Source of the DNA: Amia ocellicauda
Taxonomy: Eukaryota > Chordata > Actinopteri > Amiiformes > Amiidae
Reading direction: 5' to 3'
Assembly (NCBI RefSeq): GCF_036373705.1
Contig: NC_089866.1
Coordinates: 20,374,501-20,438,500 of the forward strand
DNA length: 64,000 nucleotides
The notes under the pieces were generated by a model that worked only from the letters and a program-made list of their open reading frames with translations, was not told the DNA's origin and did not search any database. Each line of letters begins with the position of its first letter. The stretch's first letter is position 1. This document shows, piece by piece, positions 44,201 through 57,400 of the stretch. The position numbers were made by a program, and so were the translations under genes.

Positions 44201-44428
44201 TTTCGTGTTTACAGTTGACTAGCTCATGTCTTCCCATGGCTCCGGACACCTCGTAGTTCGTATTTAATGACAGCACGCCTCCCACTGCGGGCCGTTTGAA
44301 TTCTGCAGTCTATGCCGGTGAACTACCTTAGTCCCGGCGCATTTATCCAGGAATTCACGCAGCTCCTTCCTCGCAGCCTCTCTCAATATGTTGAGATTGA
44401 CTCTTCCGTAAGACAAGTGCGCCGCCAT
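38280..44428 (-). CDS. vps33a: Vacuolar protein sorting-associated protein 33A
   Basis: VPS33A is the Sec1/Munc18-type subunit of HOPS and CORVET tethers. It binds VPS16 and assembled SNAREs to drive late endosome and lysosome fusion. Thirteen exons, high to low coordinate: 44327-44428, 43844-43909, 43539-43666, 42817-43003, 42161-42277, 41737-41911, 41440-41633, 40564-40690, 40238-40305, 39907-40044, 39583-39720, 39015-39183, 38280-38473. All junctions are GT-AG, the phases fit throughout, and the frame closes at 600 aa (human about 596). It starts [13 protein letters not shown]. Conserved blocks include [58 protein letters not shown] and [19 protein letters not shown]. The C-terminus is a few residues longer than in human (ending RLEAPPF). 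The gene looks fully functional. Confidence 0.98.
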
Positions 44429-44580
44429 CTTTACCCCGTCTGACAGCGAGGTCATGTGACGCGCAGCAGGCGTGGGGTCATGTGACACAGGAAACACGGG
44501 CGCTGTGCTGCTGAGGCTGCGCGCCGGAGGAGAAGGAGCTGGGCTGGCGTTTCTATAAGCGAGCAGTTAAGACAATGCAT
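44429..44580 (-). promoter_or_regulatory. CpG-rich VPS33A promoter
   Basis: A GC- and CpG-rich patch with no TATA box lies directly upstream of the VPS33A start codon, as expected for a housekeeping gene. The sequence turns AT-rich beyond about 44580. Confidence 0.5.
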
Positions 44581-45089
44581 TACACAAATAGCAGCTTTTG
44601 CGATGTGTTAAGTTGCCCCACAGGGTTATGCTGTTCTCACAATTTAAAGACAAATCTGTAGATGTAGAGTCATGTGATGTATGTCATATTTAAACACCTA
44701 GTTTTTCATATATTCGTTTGTATGCACTTAATGTTACTATTGTTATTACTATTTTATTATATAATCTGCTGGTTATGTTAAAATCCTCCTAAGGGAACAT
44801 TTGGCTCAATGTTTTTAAATATAAGAACATTTTCTGTTTCACCCAGTTCCACCCTGCACAAGCATGTAGTTATGCCTAATTCCCAACCCATCTTAAAGTT
44901 AATCAGGTAGAAATGTATCAGTGTTGACTGGTTATGTAACCCTAAACATAAAGCCAAACCATGCCTATCTATCCCTACATTTATTTCTAAATTATGTTAA
45001 ACTAGTACAAATATTACTCCTGAACAACTCAATTTATATACCTTTATTACCTGTTCCTAATTACACCTAACTGAGCCCACCCAGACAGC

Positions 45090-45250
45090 AATCTTAGGTT
45101 GGGCCAATGTTGGACTCAAGTTAGCAGTTTGGTTGGCCCAATGTAGATAACTGACGGTGGACCAACATTTTTCCCAAAGTTGGCATGTTGTCATCATTCC
45201 CAGGTGTCATTATTATAACCATTATACCAATGTTGGGTCAACTTAGTTTG
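45090..45250. repeat. Dispersed repeat with CCAATGTTGG-type inverted words
   Basis: The words GGGCCAATGTTGG, GGCCCAATGTAG, GGACCAACATT and CCAATGTTGGGTC recur within 160 bp, in a style common among fish miniature elements. Ends with GACAGCAA and TTTGCTGTC mark a possible inverted-repeat boundary (about 45085 and 45253). Confidence 0.45.
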
Positions 45251-45699
45251 CTGTCGTGGCAGACATATACAACAGTTAGCAGTTAATGTCCTGGTCATGT
45301 ATTAGAATTGTGAATAGGGTTAAAAATAGGGTTACTGCAGTTTTAAAAAGTTCATTTGCCGACTTATTTTTTATCATCCTCCAGAACCAAATGATTCAGG
45401 CATGTGTCCCAACCTGTTTTCAGATTTGATGGATATTGTACCCGAGACTGTGATCAAACCCACAATGTCCGGAGTCCTCTACTCCCCAGAGCAGCAGCTG
45501 TCTGTGCCTGTCTTGGCCAGGCAGCGCTATCGACTCCCCAGCTCTCTGCAGACGCCACTGTCAACACTGACAAAACCCCGAAGGATTACACAATCCCACC
45601 AGGACTGTATTAAAAGGATAAACCATGATGTCTACTGTTCCTGCTCTCCTGAAATAATAATACAAAAAAAACTAAGCCTGTAAGTAGATTTACTTTAAT

Positions 45700-48457
45700 C
45701 ATCCATAGTTTCTGATTCTGCACAGAAAAAAATGGGAGTAGGTTTTATTTATAGTACATAGCCAAACTAAAGGTTTAAAGTTGCATATTAAGTGATACGG
45801 TGTGTATTTTTTGTTTTTGTAATTTCAAAGTAATTTGTATTTGTTTAGTTTTATTTGGTTTCATAAGCACCGAATAGCCTTCATCAAAAATTCATCAAGC
45901 TATTTCTGTATTCTCATCTGAATCCGACAAGATCTTGCAGTTGAATAAAACATGAGATGCACAAATAGGGATTCTCCAGTGGAGCAGAAACAAACACCGA
46001 GGTAAAATTGTGCAGACGTGTACATCGAAACAACGGGGATAGATAGCATTAATAACGCAGAAGAAGAGGACAGAATGTGATGAACATTTTCTATTTTTCT
46101 GGTCCAGTTTGGAAACGTTTCAGCATGTCACCATGTAACAAAACATCCAGTCGTAGATGACACCTGAATGCAGATAAGTGCTCTGCTATAAAAATAAATC
46201 AACCAAAGTAGAACATTTCACAGATTATTATTTCTATACAAGATCAAAAATAGAAAATAGCAGTGGTCAAAAGTGCTGGTTTTCTCCACTTGAGCACTTC
46301 CAGCACTTTAAGAACAGATTCACTAACAAATAAAATGTGGTGTCTATAATACATTATTGTTGGCTTTGTTTCTTCTTAAATACAGTGTGTGGAGAGGATC
46401 TCTCTTTCCTCACATATTTCTATATATCCATTATTCCTAAAAACACCGTTACTAGCTGTCTCTTCACCACACAGCAGTCTTTTTTTTTGTATCCAGCTCT
46501 CCGGCAACGTTAAATATAAAGCTTGATCAAAATCCTCGTCCCAATTAATTGGGCAGCAACTCTTATCCTGTGGTTTTGCATTGACCAGCCATGCCAGACT
46601 GAGAGGAAATAACAGTATGGCACTATGTAACCTCAAGGGTCCCTTAAGTGACTGAACAGCTTTATCATGTGGTGCCCAGTTATACTTTTGGGATAACAGG
46701 GGATTAAGGCAAAGTTAATGGAGCCTTATGGCTGGAAAAAGCCATCTGAAAACCGCTTTATGAATCATTGTATTAATCCCTGTAAAGGGAGATATGAAGA
46801 CTCAAAATCAGGGTTGGCTTGAAACAGGATGACACCTCTCCATTCTCTGGTACCACAATATTTAATGGCAGTATTTCCAAATGGGTGCCCAAGGCATCTT
46901 TCTCAAGAGGATCAGAGAAATCCAGGCCAACAAGGTTTCTTAAATGTTACAGCTGAGGTCAGGGGATCCAGGGAATCAATAAGGGGGCACATCTGGTTAG
47001 AAGTCTGCCATGCCCTGCCTAAACGTGTCAGCAGGCACAAATCACAAAATAAAAAAATAGTTTTGAAACCGCAAAAGCAGGCAAGACAGATTGTACTTTT
47101 TTTTTTTTGGAAGGAATATGAAGCTTTTAAAATGCTGTCACACAATCTTTAGTAAAACAGAGATACATGTAAGCTTAAAACCATCATTACACAGGCTGAT
47201 GTCAACAGATGAAATAAGACCTGGGATGTGAAAGATGGGATATGAAAAACTTTGCAGAGATGACACTGAAAAGAGAAGCTATAGATCAAAGCAAGTGGAA
47301 ACTAGATGAGGAGAGAGAAATATTGAAATAATTGAGTGAAGAGTATCCATTTTAAATTCTAGTAAACCATGACTAACTCCAGCAGTTGTTAAAGATTATA
47401 ATAACCATTTATTAAAGTAGATACAGTCCACACTGTGCCTGGATTAATACTGTCTTTACATGTGCCTTTCTCCCTGCAACAGTCATATTACTATACATTC
47501 AATACAGAACCCAAACTTAATAACAAGGGAAAAAAAAATATTCTTCATATCCATGTGTCACGTTGAGTACAGTTTCAGAAAAATACAGCAGGTATTTACA
47601 GATATATAGGTCTAGTTTCCTTTCCACATATATTTTACAGTTATAATGGAAGATACAATATGATCCATGTCCATGGTATTAGGTTTCTTTTTTTATACAG
47701 ATGCTAAATTTAAAAAAAAAAAAAAGGAAAAGGGAAAAAAAAAAAAAAGCGATACATAAAATCATTTGACAGGATTACCATTTCTTGAGGTGAAACTTTA
47801 AAAATGCCTCGATAATTTAAACATATTTATATAAAGGCAATTAAAAGGAGACAAGTACTTAAAAAGGGGAGAAGAGCAGTAGTATAAAGTGTGCAGTGCA
47901 ATAGGATATTATTCGATCCTGGCTTTACCGGCCTGGTTTGATTTCCCCTGCAGTTCTGTACTCAGTCATTCGAGTCACTGTTGGAACTCACACAGACACT
48001 GAAGCAACATGCATGTCAAACACAACATGACAATTCCACACAATTACCCACAATACCCTACTCCTATAGGTACTGATGTGTATTTCCCAATAAACATTTG
48101 GATTCAGGAGAAAGAGAGTATTAGCTTCTGTAAATAAAAACAAGCAACCCACCTCCCTTGTAATAGAAATAAAAATAATTATAATTGGTAAAGGGAATTT
48201 TTCAGTTTTTATTCCCCCCCCCCTTCTTGTTTTACATTTTGCAAGGAATTTTTTTATTTTTATGGACCACTCTTACAAATATGGTCATACAATTAAATAA
48301 AATCTTGGGATTTGTCTGTGACTATTTGGCAAATTGTACCAGTCTGCCCATGTGGGGGGCTTGGGTTCAAAGCATAACAAAAACAATGCAAAAACAAGAG
48401 ACGGAACAGCTCTGCACACTCCAGTGCTTGTCGGGAGTCTTGCCGGGTGAGAGGACT
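45700..48457 (-). other. Probable CLIP1 3' untranslated region and intergenic sequence
   Basis: The stretch lies downstream of the CLIP1 stop (48458) on its strand. It contains several A-rich runs (47100, 47710-47748) and candidate AATAAA signals on the minus strand, for example near 47408. No coding exon was recognised. An open frame at 46376-46636 begins with TTG and is not considered a gene. Confidence 0.4.
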
Positions 48458-51400
48458 TTAGAAGGTCTCGTCATCGTTGCAGCTGTTGGTCCAGTGTCCG
48501 AACACCTCACAGATGTTGCAGTAGGGCCGCTCGTCCCCCCGGCTGCCATGGTAGGTGGTGTGTGGTGGGGAGTCGGGCACCTGGGCCTGGGTGGGGCAGT
48601 CCTCAGTGTCGTGGAGGTCAAAGCAGTCACAGATGTCGCAGAACAGCCGAGGGGCTGGCTTCTTCTTGGACATGCCTTCATTGAAACTGTAAACAAAACA
48701 TATGAAACGAAACAATAACCACTGGTAAAATGGATGACGGATGCAGCAAATTTTGTAGGTCCCAAACAAGGAGAAAGCATCAGGCTCATTAGACTGCTTA
48801 CATGCTGACAAAAAGCCACGAGAGTAGATGGAGTCTCAGGACTTTAAAGTGGCATGGCTGGATTCAGAATAATAATTACTGCGGTGGACATGAGTTTTGG
48901 TTTAACCACTTCAACTCCAGATTAAAAAATTAAATCCCTTCTCAAGGTACCAGATTTTGAAAATAATTATAATGTTTTAACATCTGAAATTGCTTTAAAA
49001 TGTAAATATATGATGACTGAAATACAAAACATTTACCAATTTGTGTTTGTTTTTCATTAACCGTTGAGGTGATCCCATGTACTACATATTCATGTTCAAT
49101 AAAGAGATAAGATTTTTTGTTTTTGTTTGAACAAAAGAAAACAATGCAAATGCAATATAAATAATTTTAGTTTACAATATTATTCTTTAGAATAAATATT
49201 GGACTTTTGTAATAATAAAAACAACACACAATCGCAAATAAAAATAATACTTAGTACACAAACTCATGAAAATAATAAACACAAATCGCAAATACAATAA
49301 CACTGAAAAGCTATAATAAACAATGAACAGTAAATATGAACTAAAACTCAAAATCAAAACCTGTGCTGTCACCGGCTTGCTCTGTGCCATTTATTGAAAT
49401 ATTCAATACAACAAGCTTGAAAGACTGTGCTACAAATTCACTATAGGGCTTCATTGCCTTGTATTCAGCACTGTTTTCTGAATGTATGTCAGCACAGCAC
49501 TGTATAGCTACATAAACTACAACTAACAATACTAGCAACAATAATATAAAAACTATTTATATACTTGTAAAAGGTGAATGGATTGCCGCAATAGACATAA
49601 GACTTCTAGGCGCGCACAGGTACATTGGAAGATCTAAATGACATGCGATTGTATAAATATGCCACACGATCACCCTCCCCAGCTTTCAATACACATTCCA
49701 CAGTATCAGCACTGCCTTTGTGAACAAAACCCGAAACGCTAGCCTGAGAAGCCGCAAACACAATATGAATCTTGATGTACGCAGGTATGGCAAGGTACTA
49801 CGCGAGGGTTTTCATTTGACGCATGTGCCTACATCATGGTGCTGAAGTGGTTCAATTGGCATTCAAACAAACCAAAACTATATTTAAAATCATAACCGTA
49901 ACCACATGACTTAATTACCAGCACTTAAAACTAAGCCACTGTAGCCAGATTTGATGTGACCCTGTCCTAGCATCTTGAGTACAGGATTAACCCATTTAAT
50001 TTCAGTAGAGTTACTGAATAACCAAATCAAAAGACTCTGAAACTGGTCATGTCCTACTTCCTTTGATCTAAAGTTTAAGTTTTGGGGAACTCTTTTGTGA
50101 GTCACATCCAGCAAACAGTGTCCAGTGTCATATGCAGGATTAAAGGAGATGCTAGCGTAGATATGTACGTCTTTACTGGTTACTTATTGTTCCACTTGTT
50201 TATTCTAGCAGGATGCCAATATTTTATGAGGTCAACCCACACAATTTCACAATGTGGCTCCGTTTCAGCCCTCTGTAAACAAAATGTATATATTGCAAGT
50301 GGATTTAGGTCACTGAATTCCGTTTCATTTCAGGTCAATGGGTTAATGATTTCCTTCAGTCCCAATTCAATATGAAAATACACATTTGTTTAATGTACAG
50401 ATATTTAACAGGGAAGGGGAGGGTCTTTGGAAGTGTAAAGCCAATGGTGGATTCATGGCTGTATCCACCATTGAGGACACCGAGGTCCGGACCTCAGTAT
50501 TTTTTTTTTTTTCGAGGTGTATATTAAAAGTCATAAAATAATTGCCTAATAATAACTCTTGGGTGCCGCAAAGATTGTACAACGCAAATATAACCGACCT
50601 TCTCAAGTGACTGCTTGCTTGAGTTGACCAATGAAATGGGTGGGGGGCGGGCTTTGCGCTCCATTGTGCTGGACTCAGAGCCAGAGATTTCTCTATATGA
50701 TTATCGACTGTGTCAACACACCGGGCAGGGCAGCACCTTAATCCGCCCAAGCGTTATGAGGTAACTAGAGAAGTTTACTAGTCGTCTTTTTGTAGTTCAT
50801 TGCCATGATTCATCCCCACCCAGTCACACATCACCTGACAAATAGCTCCAGTGCGCAGTCACGCTTCATTAAACAGTGGCCGTCTATTAGCTTTAACATT
50901 AATTCCATCCATCCAATGACGGACTGATATTATGATATGCTTTTCTTTCATATCAGTTTGTGTAGGGTTGAAATGCATGTTAAAATGATGAGGTACTACT
51001 ATATAATTTTTATTTTCATTGCAAGATTATCCTAGCCGAGGCCAGTAACATTTGCAAATAAATATCAATTTACCCTGTGTTCACTTTCTTTACTGACACA
51101 GATGAAAATGAAAAGACTATCAATTAAAGCTCAGCTTTGGGAAGGGAAGCAACAGGGAACAACGAGATGAGAAAGAAAAAGAAGATGATGGAGATGAGAG
51201 GAAGAGCAGGTACTACCCACTGTGCCCAAAATATGATTAGCATTATGTTACTGTGCTGTTAAACACAAACAAAAACTGACCTGATCTCATTCAAACAATG
51301 TCGGCTAATTACCACAGAGAAATGTGTTCTTTGGTAATTACAGTGACGCCTATAGGTTCAAATTATTGGGTAAATTATTTTTACTACACTTTGGCAGGAG

Positions 51401-54400
51401 ACACAAGTGAGGAGTCACAAAGGGACAGGCAGCGTGCTACTGCACACTGACATGGTTTTAAAGCTATTATCCAACGTCTTAAAATGCACGTCAATCAGGG
51501 AAAAAAATCAATATTCTTCGCCTCCCAACCCCGCTAGCAAACTTAGTTTTTGGACCTTGGTATTTTTTAAACCATGCATATGGCCATGGGTGAATTTGAA
51601 CCCAGAGAAAATAGTCTCCTTTCTCAGAGGGTCTCTCTCTCTCGGACCACAGGGAAAGCTGCGATTGCTCACCCGTCATAGTTGTCCAGCTCACTGGCGT
51701 TATTCCCATTGAGCGCTGCCTCCGCCATCTTCTCCAGTTTGGTCTTCAGCTCTTCGTTCTTCCTCTGCAGATCGACGATCACCGAATTGAGGAAATCAAG
51801 CTGAACCAAATGAGAAGAGGGAGGAAAAACAACATTACTCAGAGGTAATGGCCACTAATGAAAGCTGTGTAGAAATCTGAATGTATTAATATACAATCGT
51901 TTGTATTAAATTACTTCTATGTGCAAAGTGACACTTTGGGTACAAATAATTACAGGGGACCGCAATCTGTGTCAGTATATCAAACAGACCAGTGTTAGCA
52001 AACACACACATCTTTTGTTAGTAGTATATTCTCAACCGCATGTTTAACAGTCTTTAACCCCCCCCCACCCCACTTCCTATCTACACCTCCTCAACACAAG
52101 CTCCATCTTCATGACCCTTAGTGAGTATAATGAACCACTGACACGAAAATCAAAAACCCAAACCCAGCAGTGAAGACAAATGGGCTACGGCACCCTGCAC
52201 CTTGACACCCGAAGGTGAACAGGAGAGTAACAGTACACAAACCAAATCGGATTAAATACCAACTAAGAATCTGTTTGTAGGCGTGCAGTTCTGACATGGT
52301 TAGAATTTCTGGTAATGTGGTGCGCCATCTGGTTTCTGCTTTGTCTTGTTGAACAAATCTAGCAGGGGACGCTCATACTGTTTTTTTGTTTGTTTTATCC
52401 ATTAAGGTCTGTATTAGAATTACCCTATTTTGCATCTTAGAAACGCAGTAAAACAGTTTTGCGATTGCTGGTCAACGAGGTGCGAGGGAGGGTTGCTCAG
52501 AGGCTTTCTACACAGAAGACAGACTGCAATCAGAAGTAGGGAAACATCCAGCATTCGCTAGACAAGACATCCAAGCATGAAAAGCAGAATAACCATTCAT
52601 GTGTGGATCTGCAGCAGTGAGACTGGAGAGGAGAGATTCTTATTTGGTAGGAAACCAGAAGTTGAGGAAATAAAAAAAAATAATAAAAAAATAAAAAAAA
52701 ATCGGCATGCTGTAACAGACAAGATGAGAGACAGTAACAAACCATGTCCTGATTGTAGGGAAGGATTGCCAACATCAGGGATAGGGGAGAAGGAGGAAAC
52801 AAAACAGCAGTTAAAATTCAGAAGGGATACTGACGACGAATACATGCTGTACTTTTAAACTGGGCTTTGAGCCGACACGAACGACCCGTGGGTCAGCATG
52901 GGAGACCATGGGAGCGTTCGGTTCTACATTTAACACATATTCATGAAATGGGGAAAAAAAGACAGGTGATCAAAACACAGTAATTCTGTATCTGAAAACA
53001 GAAAGCTTGCGTATACAGCTCTGGAAAAACTTAGAGACCACTGCAAAAGTATCAGTTTCTCTGGTTTTACTATGAATAAAAATTAACATTTTTGTTTTAA
53101 TTTTATAAACTACTGACATTTCTCCCAAATTCCAAATAAAAATATTGTCATTTAGAGCATTTATTTGCAGAAATTGACAACTGGTAAAAATTACAAAAAA
53201 GATGCAAAGTTGTCAGACCTTGAATAATGCAAAGAAAATAAGTTATTATTTTTTAAACACAATACTAAGGTTATAACTTAGGAAGAGTTCAGCAAATCAA
53301 TATTTGGTGGAATAACCCTGATTTTCAATCACAGCTTTCATGCGTCGTGGCATGCTCTCCACCAGTCTTTCACATTGATGTTGGGTAACTTTATGCCACT
53401 CGTGGTGCAGAAATTCAAGCTTTGATGGCTTGTGACATCCATCTTCCTCTTGATCACATTCCAGAGGTTTTCAATGGGGTTCAGGTCTGGAGATTGGGCT
53501 GGCCATGACAGGGTCTTGATCTGGTGGTCCTCCATCCACACCTTGATTGATCTGGCTGTGTGGCATGGAGCATTGTCCTGCTGAAAAAACAATCCTCAGA
53601 GTTGGGGAACATTGTCAGAGCAGAAGGTAGCAAGTTTTCTTCCAGGACAACCTTGTATGTGGCTTGATTCATGCGTCCTTCACAAAGACAAATCTGCCCG
53701 ATTCCAACCTTGCTGAAGCACCCCCAGACCTCCACCACATTTCACAGTGGGTGCGAGACACTGTGGCTTGTAGGCCTCTCCAGGTCTCCGTCTAACCATT
53801 AGACGACCAGGTGTTGGGCAAAGCTGAAAATTGGACTCAGAGAAGATGATCCAGTCCTCGCCGTGCGCTTCACCCCAGCTGCCGTCTGCCATTCTTTTTG
53901 TAGGTCATCTGATGTCATCCTATGGTTGTTGAGTGACATTCAAATGAGTTGGCGGTCATCCGGTCAGTGAAGAGTTGTTTTTGCCCTCTGCCAGTCTGTA
54001 GCTTTGTTGTCCCCAATGTCTGCTGCTTGACCTTGTTGTTATGAACCGCAGTCTTTGAAATTTTAAGGATGGAAGCAACCTGACGCTCACTGTATCCCTC
54101 TGCCAGCAAAGCCAGAATCGAACCCTTCTTTTCCTCACTCAAAACTTTCCTTTTCAACTCTTTTGGCATTGGTCATAGTTATTTTTTTATTCCAATTACT
54201 TTAGAGTTACTACTAGTACTGTTTTTGCCATCCAGCTGGTCCTATTGCAAGAGGATAGTGATGACCACAGCAGTGGTTTTAATACTTTTCCTCATTAAAT
54301 AAGATTTGGTTCAGGTGATTACCTAATCAGTACCTCATTCAGTAGAATGAGGAGTGCCTGTGTCAGAATTCAACAGACACTGGAATGGAATGGCTGCCAT

Positions 54401-57400
54401 ACGTGTAGAGATGTTGATTTAAGAAAGAATTGCAGTGGTCTCAATTTTTTCCAGAGCTGTATATTGCGACAAGATAGCAAGGCATGGTACCTGAGGGGAG
54501 ATCCAGAGGTAGCAAATTGCTCCCCCTCCTGGAGGTCTCGGGCGATGACCGACTGGGTGGCGCTGGACCTACGCCTGATTGTTTTGATCGAGAGGCTTAC
54601 AGCCCCTTTCATCTCTCCCTGGCCTACGACTTGCAACCCAGATCCTTAGACACATTTCCCACTCTGTCACTACATACACACATGTATATGTATATATATG
54701 TATATGTATGTATACATCACATACATGCATACATACATATATACACATACACACACACACACGCACACACACACACTAGAGGATAGTTATCTGAAGCTCT
54801 GTTTAAAAAAATAAAATAATACTATTGTTTTCACAGTGTCTGAATTTTCATATTACAGCCTATGGTTCCTGCACAGACAGACATTGGGCTTTGGCACTGG
54901 AATAATAAAGACCGTACGGAAGTGTTTCACCGGTTGCCTGGGGTTTCCAGTCTTACCTGATTCACTGCAGACTCCTTCTCCTCTCTGAGCTGCTCAAGAG
55001 CCACGTCACCTGAAAAACACAGTGAAAACAGCCATGAGAAATCCCTTCCCCACACTCTCAAACATATGGATCCTTTTCAGACTGCCACGCACGTTACAGC
55101 AATTTCAGATGTCAGATCAGTCAATGCTAGATTTAAATCACTCAGTAAAAATGCAAATACACTTTAATTACTGTTCCCGGTGGCCTTTTTTGGGAGATTG
55201 AATTCTGCTAGTTTTATATAATGGCTAGAGAATTTGCATGGAGTTAATTAATCAGAGAAAACATCCAAAATCTTGAGGTGCAAAAATACACGGCATCCAA
55301 ACATTTGGGGCCTTAATCTGTAGTTCATTCCAGCATTGCATGAGAGACAAAAAACCTATCAAAATGACAAAAAACAAGATGTTGATCCTCAGATCCTAGC
55401 ACACATTACCCGAGGAGCCACTGCTGTCTGTCCGGCCGTGGCTGTCAGACAGTTTCTTCTCTAGAGTCTGGACCCTCTCCTGTAGACGTGTCTTGTCACT
55501 CTCCAAGGTCTTCACTGCAGACTGCAAGGTCTTAGCCATGGCGTTCTCCCCCCTCAGCACTGCGATCTGCACACACACACAGACAACCCAAGCAAAATAT
55601 TTAAATGTGCATTTCCATTTCAAGGTGGGCACATGCATTTTTGGCTGAATTAAATACATTCTGGTTAGAGGTTTCAATAAAATTCAAGGTCTTCATTTTA
55701 TTGAATTTACATAGATTTGTAAAGAGTTAATTTGACTTTCACTTTCTAAGAGTGAAGTGAAAATCTCCTGTTCATGAAAAAACAGATTAAACAATTTATA
55801 AATTTATTTTATGCGAGTTACCTAGGAGAAAGACATCAGCCAAATAAATAGATTACCATATTCATAATCTCCCTTGTTAATAAGGTTCCTGTAAAGAATA
55901 ATAAATGAAGGACTCGCCTCATTGCGGAGCGTCTCCAGCTCTTTGTCTTTCTCAGAGATCAAGGCACTCGTTTTTTGGATGGATTTCTGTAAGGAAGTTT
56001 TCTCTTCATTGGATCCTTTCTTTAATAAAGACTCTCTGCAGAGAAACAAATTGCCTCAGAAAATGATCAGCAGGAAGGACACACCGCACTACTGCACAGT
56101 GTTTTTGTAAGCAACATCTCTCTGGCTTCTGGGAGAATTTGTGAGGAGTGTGAGCTTTAAACATGTGCCTGTTCTTAATCTCTACAGAGAAGGAAGGTAG
56201 ACTAGGACAAGATAGACTTCTGTATGCAAAGGGGATGAGTTTCATATGTGTACAAAATGTCGCCTTTTGAACTGGTTTTTGAATGTACACAAAGGAAATT
56301 TAGGAATAGCCAGCAATGAAAAGGTAGCCCTATGGAACAGTGGGACACCATGTTACTACAGATTTGTTCCATGTAGGAGCAGGATGTTAGTAGGCCCATA
56401 GCAGTTTATCATCGGTTATCATGGACTGTGCGTCTCTAACATCTGTACAGATGGACGTTAGACACATTATAATAAATATATTATAATAAACTCAACTGTG
56501 TTCTGTAACTACACCACAAATGATGGTGATGCTATTTTTTCCCTCTGAACTCTTGGAAGTAATTTTCCTAGATTTCAAAGCTCCTAGATTTTCAAGGACT
56601 GTATGTAGACCGTTTTTAAAGAGACATGATTGGTGTATGCATGTCTACAGGAAATCTTTCTGTTGGAGTCTACAGTAGGGCACACACACACATACAGACA
56701 CACACATCTCTCCAGCACTGCTAAATTTGGGCCACACAAACTAGAATATTCAAAGCTGATAATTAGTTCATTGGAAATGTGGGAATGGATTTGTAGAGGG
56801 TTTACACATGGGATTAATTAGGGGACTCTGGGAAAGTTTTCCCTCGCAATTAAAGATTTTTGTTTTTACATCACTATCAGATGCAGATTTAAAATCAGGC
56901 CCAAAACAGAAATTCCCAATAAGGAATTTAATAATCTGGTTAAGTGCCATGTACATCAATTCACATCCATTAACGCTATATCCAGGGCACAAGAAGGGGA
57001 AATATCTAATTTCCAGTCATTCACTTACGTGTGGCTTTTCACATTCAATTTTGGAGTAAGTGTTTTGAAACATTCAGCATATCAAAGCAGATGACAAAGA
57101 AATTAAAAACTTTTTTCCAGCACAAACAGTATCTAACGGTTTTAAACCAATGTCATGCTAGCACAACTAAAACGGTAGATAATGACAGATAAGCAAAGAA
57201 TCTGGGACCATTGCCAAGTTCAAACAGTAGTGGATCAACTGAAATTATAACTTTTATGATCTGAAGTAAATGACTGATAGCTCGCCATCTCATTAATTAA
57301 CTCGATCCTTATTAAAAATCGACAATATTACTCCATGATGTTCCCAGATTCTTGTCATATCATGAAAGCAATAAAAATGATAATAAAACAATGAAGGTAC

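Noticed and set aside
46376-46636. Open frame resembling a small secreted Cys-containing protein with a signal peptide (LLFPLSLAWLVNA)
   Set aside because: Its first codon is TTG, not ATG. There is no upstream in-frame ATG or splice acceptor, and it lies in the probable CLIP1 3' region.
48185-48718. 177-codon plus-strand open frame
   Set aside because: It is antisense to the last CLIP1 exon, whose zinc knuckles and terminal motif are clearly conserved.
50367-50750. 127-codon minus-strand frame beside a CpG-rich patch
   Set aside because: It contains repeat-like text (GAGGACACCGAGGTCCGGAC palindrome) and looks like transposon remnant; no family could be named.
52577-52858. Lys/Glu-rich 93-codon open frame in a CLIP1 intron
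   Set aside because: It is driven by A-rich runs (52670-52702), is on the strand opposite CLIP1, and has no domain or splice context.
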